Positions 62,347 to 64,000 of a stretch of 64,000 nucleotides of DNA are shown one piece after another. Position 1 is the first letter of the stretch. Each line of letters begins with the position of its first letter. The stretch is from NCBI RefSeq assembly GCF_014639155.1, contig NZ_BMFT01000001.1, forward strand, positions 2,294,001 through 2,358,000, read 5' to 3'. A model generated the notes under the pieces. That model saw only the letters and a program-made list of their open reading frames with translations. It had not been told where the DNA came from and ran no database searches. Source of the stretch: Paenibacillus segetis (GTDB taxonomy: Bacteria; Bacillota; Bacilli; Paenibacillales; Paenibacillaceae). The translations under genes were made by a program, and so were the position numbers.

Positions 62347-64000
62347 GTTTTTCACCACCTCTGATTTTAAAATTCTGGGCAAGTTTCTCAAGTTCATCTG
62401 CCGTAACACTAACTTCCTCAGCAGTAGAAACAAAGTTGTTAACAGTCGCCGCTTGCTCTTCAATCGCACTCGATACAGATTCGCTATTAGTTGCAGTAAA
62501 TTCCGAGATGGAGCCCATGGAATCGATTAACTTAATGATTTGGTCGGAGGTGGCTACTTCATCCTTGGTAATATCCAAAATTTCCTGGACATTTTCAGAT
62601 ATCATTTCAACGGATTCAATGATATGAACAAATGCATGGTCCGTTTCATGAACAATTTTTACACCTTCAGTAACGGATTCAGATGCTACTCTCATTGCAC
62701 TAACAGCCAACTCGATTTTATTAATCATATTTTGAACCAAATCGGAAATTTCATTGGCTCGGGAATAGGATTCGTCAGATAACTTCCTTACCTCACCAGC
62801 CACCACTTTAAAGCCATTTCCGTGCTCTCCAGCTCTTGCCGCTTCAATTGCCGCATTTAGAGCGAGTAAATTCGTTTGCTTCGCGAGGGCATTGATCGTT
62901 TCAATAATCGTGAAGACTTTGTCCGTCATTTCATTGATTGATTGCAATATTTCCTCAGTCTCATTCGTACTACTATAAATAGAATCCATAGCTTTAACGG
63001 CATTTAAAATTCCCGTTCTTCCTAGTTGAGCGGCCTCATTGGTCGTAAACGCATTGCTTGTCGTAGCTATCGCTTTATTCTGAGCCATCTGCACTAAACT
63101 TGATAATTGTACAAGAACTTGTGAAGCATTAATCACCGATCTGTTATTGTTCTCTGCACCTGAAGCTATCTCTTGCGTGTTGGAGCTGATTTCTTGAATG
63201 GATGCGTTAATCTCTTCAGAAGAAGCAGCAATTTCTTCAGACATCGTGCTGAGCGTTTCAGAACCAGATCTTATTCTTTCAATTATAGCAGCCTGTTTAT
63301 CTATCATCGTATTAAAAGACTCGCTCAGTAACTGAAGCTCATCACCTGTTCTTATAGATGTATGGACAGTTAAGTCGCCGTCGCCAGCAAGTACCATCGC
63401 ATGCTTCAATTTACTAATTGGTTTAACAATATTCCGCGTTGCAAAGAAATATCCAATCAGCATAGCTAGAAAAATACACGATACGATGATCACGATCGTT
63501 TCATTGCGAATGTCCGTCGCTGGTTCCATATATTCTTTGTAATTAGCGGTAGTCGCAACAATCCACTTACCGGCTGGTTCAAAAGAGACAAACTTATAAA
63601 CACCTTCATAGGTGTAAAAACCGTGAGATGTTATTCCTTCTTTCATCTGTTGCACAAGAGCACTGAGTTGTTTATTGCTATTTCCGTCCAGGCTTTCTGT
63701 AAGCACCTTATCTTGATTAGGATGAGAAACAATAAGACCGGTTCTATCGATCATATACGCATACCCAGATTCGCCAATCTTAACTGCTTGTGCTGAAGCC
63801 GTGATTGTTTCAAAGTTGATTGTGGCAATCAATGTACCTGTTGTCTGACCATTGTTCTGCAAAGGTACGGCGATGGCAACAACAGGATGATTCGTAGCTT
63901 TAGATATGATTACTTCACTAGTCGCTTCTGTCCCTTGAATCGCATTTTGGAAATATTCCCGGTCGTTAACGTTCAAATCTGGTGATTTAGAATCGCTTGT
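62339..64000 (-). CDS. Methyl-accepting chemotaxis protein, 5' end outside the window
   Basis: At least 553 residues; the frame remains open to the right edge, so the N-terminal membrane segment and the first half of the ligand domain are missing. The visible part starts in a dCache domain (VNDREYFQNAIQG, then SGYAYMIDRTGLIVSHP). A membrane segment follows (about 158-180 of the visible part), then HAMP and an MA signalling domain whose tip reads TNLLALNAAIEAARAGEHG. dCache receptors bind amino acids, amines or other small molecules. Its stop overlaps the STAS gene start. Confidence 0.93.
   Translation of the reverse strand, partial: TSDSKSPDLNVNDREYFQNAIQGTEATSEVIISKATNHPVVAIAVPLQNNGQTTGTLIATINFETITASAQAVKIGESGYAYMIDRTGLIVSHPNQDKVLTESLDGNSNKQLSALVQQMKEGITSHGFYTYEGVYKFVSFEPAGKWIVATTANYKEYMEPATDIRNETIVIIVSCIFLAMLIGYFFATRNIVKPISKLKHAMVLAGDGDLTVHTSIRTGDELQLLSESFNTMIDKQAAIIERIRSGSETLSTMSEEIAASSEEINASIQEISSNTQEIASGAENNNRSVINASQVLVQLSSLVQMAQNKAIATTSNAFTTNEAAQLGRTGILNAVKAMDSIYSSTNETEEILQSINEMTDKVFTIIETINALAKQTNLLALNAAIEAARAGEHGNGFKVVAGEVRKLSDESYSRANEISDLVQNMINKIELAVSAMRVASESVTEGVKIVHETDHAFVHIIESVEMISENVQEILDITKDEVATSDQIIKLIDSMGSISEFTATNSESVSSAIEEQAATVNNFVSTAEEVSVTADELEKLAQNFKIRGGEKHE

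Noticed and set aside
1..64000. tRNA, rRNA, prophage or intact insertion sequence
   Set aside because: No tRNA cloverleaf, rRNA-like conserved stretch, phage structural gene run or full transposase with terminal repeats was seen.

Overview
The window looks like a chromosomal segment of a spore-forming, low-to-medium GC Bacillota, most likely Paenibacillus or a close relative. The evidence is gene content and order: lexA divergent from a yneA-type SOS division inhibitor; glnR-glnA with GlnR boxes next to a ynbB-type PLP enzyme and a spoVK-type AAA ATPase; and cotE / amidoligase / mutS / mutL / methyltransferase / miaA / hfq on one strand. Most genes carry strong GGAGG-type ribosome sites, several starts are TTG or GTG, and strong intrinsic terminators abound. 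I saw no rRNA, tRNA, CRISPR array or intact insertion sequence.

Layout. 0.3-5.2 kb: small lipoprotein, HAD phosphatase, membrane protein, DUF896 protein, yneA/lexA with three SOS boxes, an SDR and a small beta-rich protein. 5.4-10.2 kb: a small YjcZ-like protein with hexapeptide repeats, glnA/glnR, ynbB-like gene and spoVK. 10.3-23.5 kb: YdcF-like protein, DUF402 phosphatase, class A PBP, hfq, miaA, RsmJ-like methyltransferase, mutL, mutS, amidoligase, cotE. 23.7-30.5 kb: stalk-domain protein, YqjA-like protein, a nitrate/sulfonate/thiamine-precursor type ABC importer, an M32 carboxypeptidase and a beta-carbonic anhydrase.

30.6-47.7 kb is the accessory highlight. A seven-gene minus-strand block encodes a membrane-anchored GAP1-like protein, a zinc-ribbon GTPase, a beta-rich protein, a membrane vWA protein, an 802-residue protein of unknown function, a large tubulin/FtsZ-superfamily protein, and a secreted/membrane vWA protein. 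Divergent from it is a three-gene plus-strand operon: a 51-residue membrane peptide, a zinc-ribbon membrane protein and a membrane protein with a helical repeat-like ectodomain. Overlapping stops and starts and one shared control region suggest a single membrane-associated machine that combines two kinds of GTPase (P-loop and tubulin) with two vWA scaffolds. Its parts resemble families that comparative genomics has linked to predicted NTP-dependent conflict or signalling systems; the function is not known to me.

47.7-55.6 kb is a 2-aminoethylphosphonate (AEP) operon: binding protein, ATPase, fused permease, PhnX, PhnW, plus an unexpected saccharopine-dehydrogenase-like enzyme and a DeoR regulator. 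A 64-bp tandem duplication sits inside this operon. 55.8-64 kb holds a deletion scar that fuses a Crp/Fnr fragment to an SDR fragment, a PadR regulator divergent from an enoate-reductase-type flavoenzyme, a transposase remnant, two chemoreceptors (one cut by the window end) and a STAS protein overlapping the second receptor.
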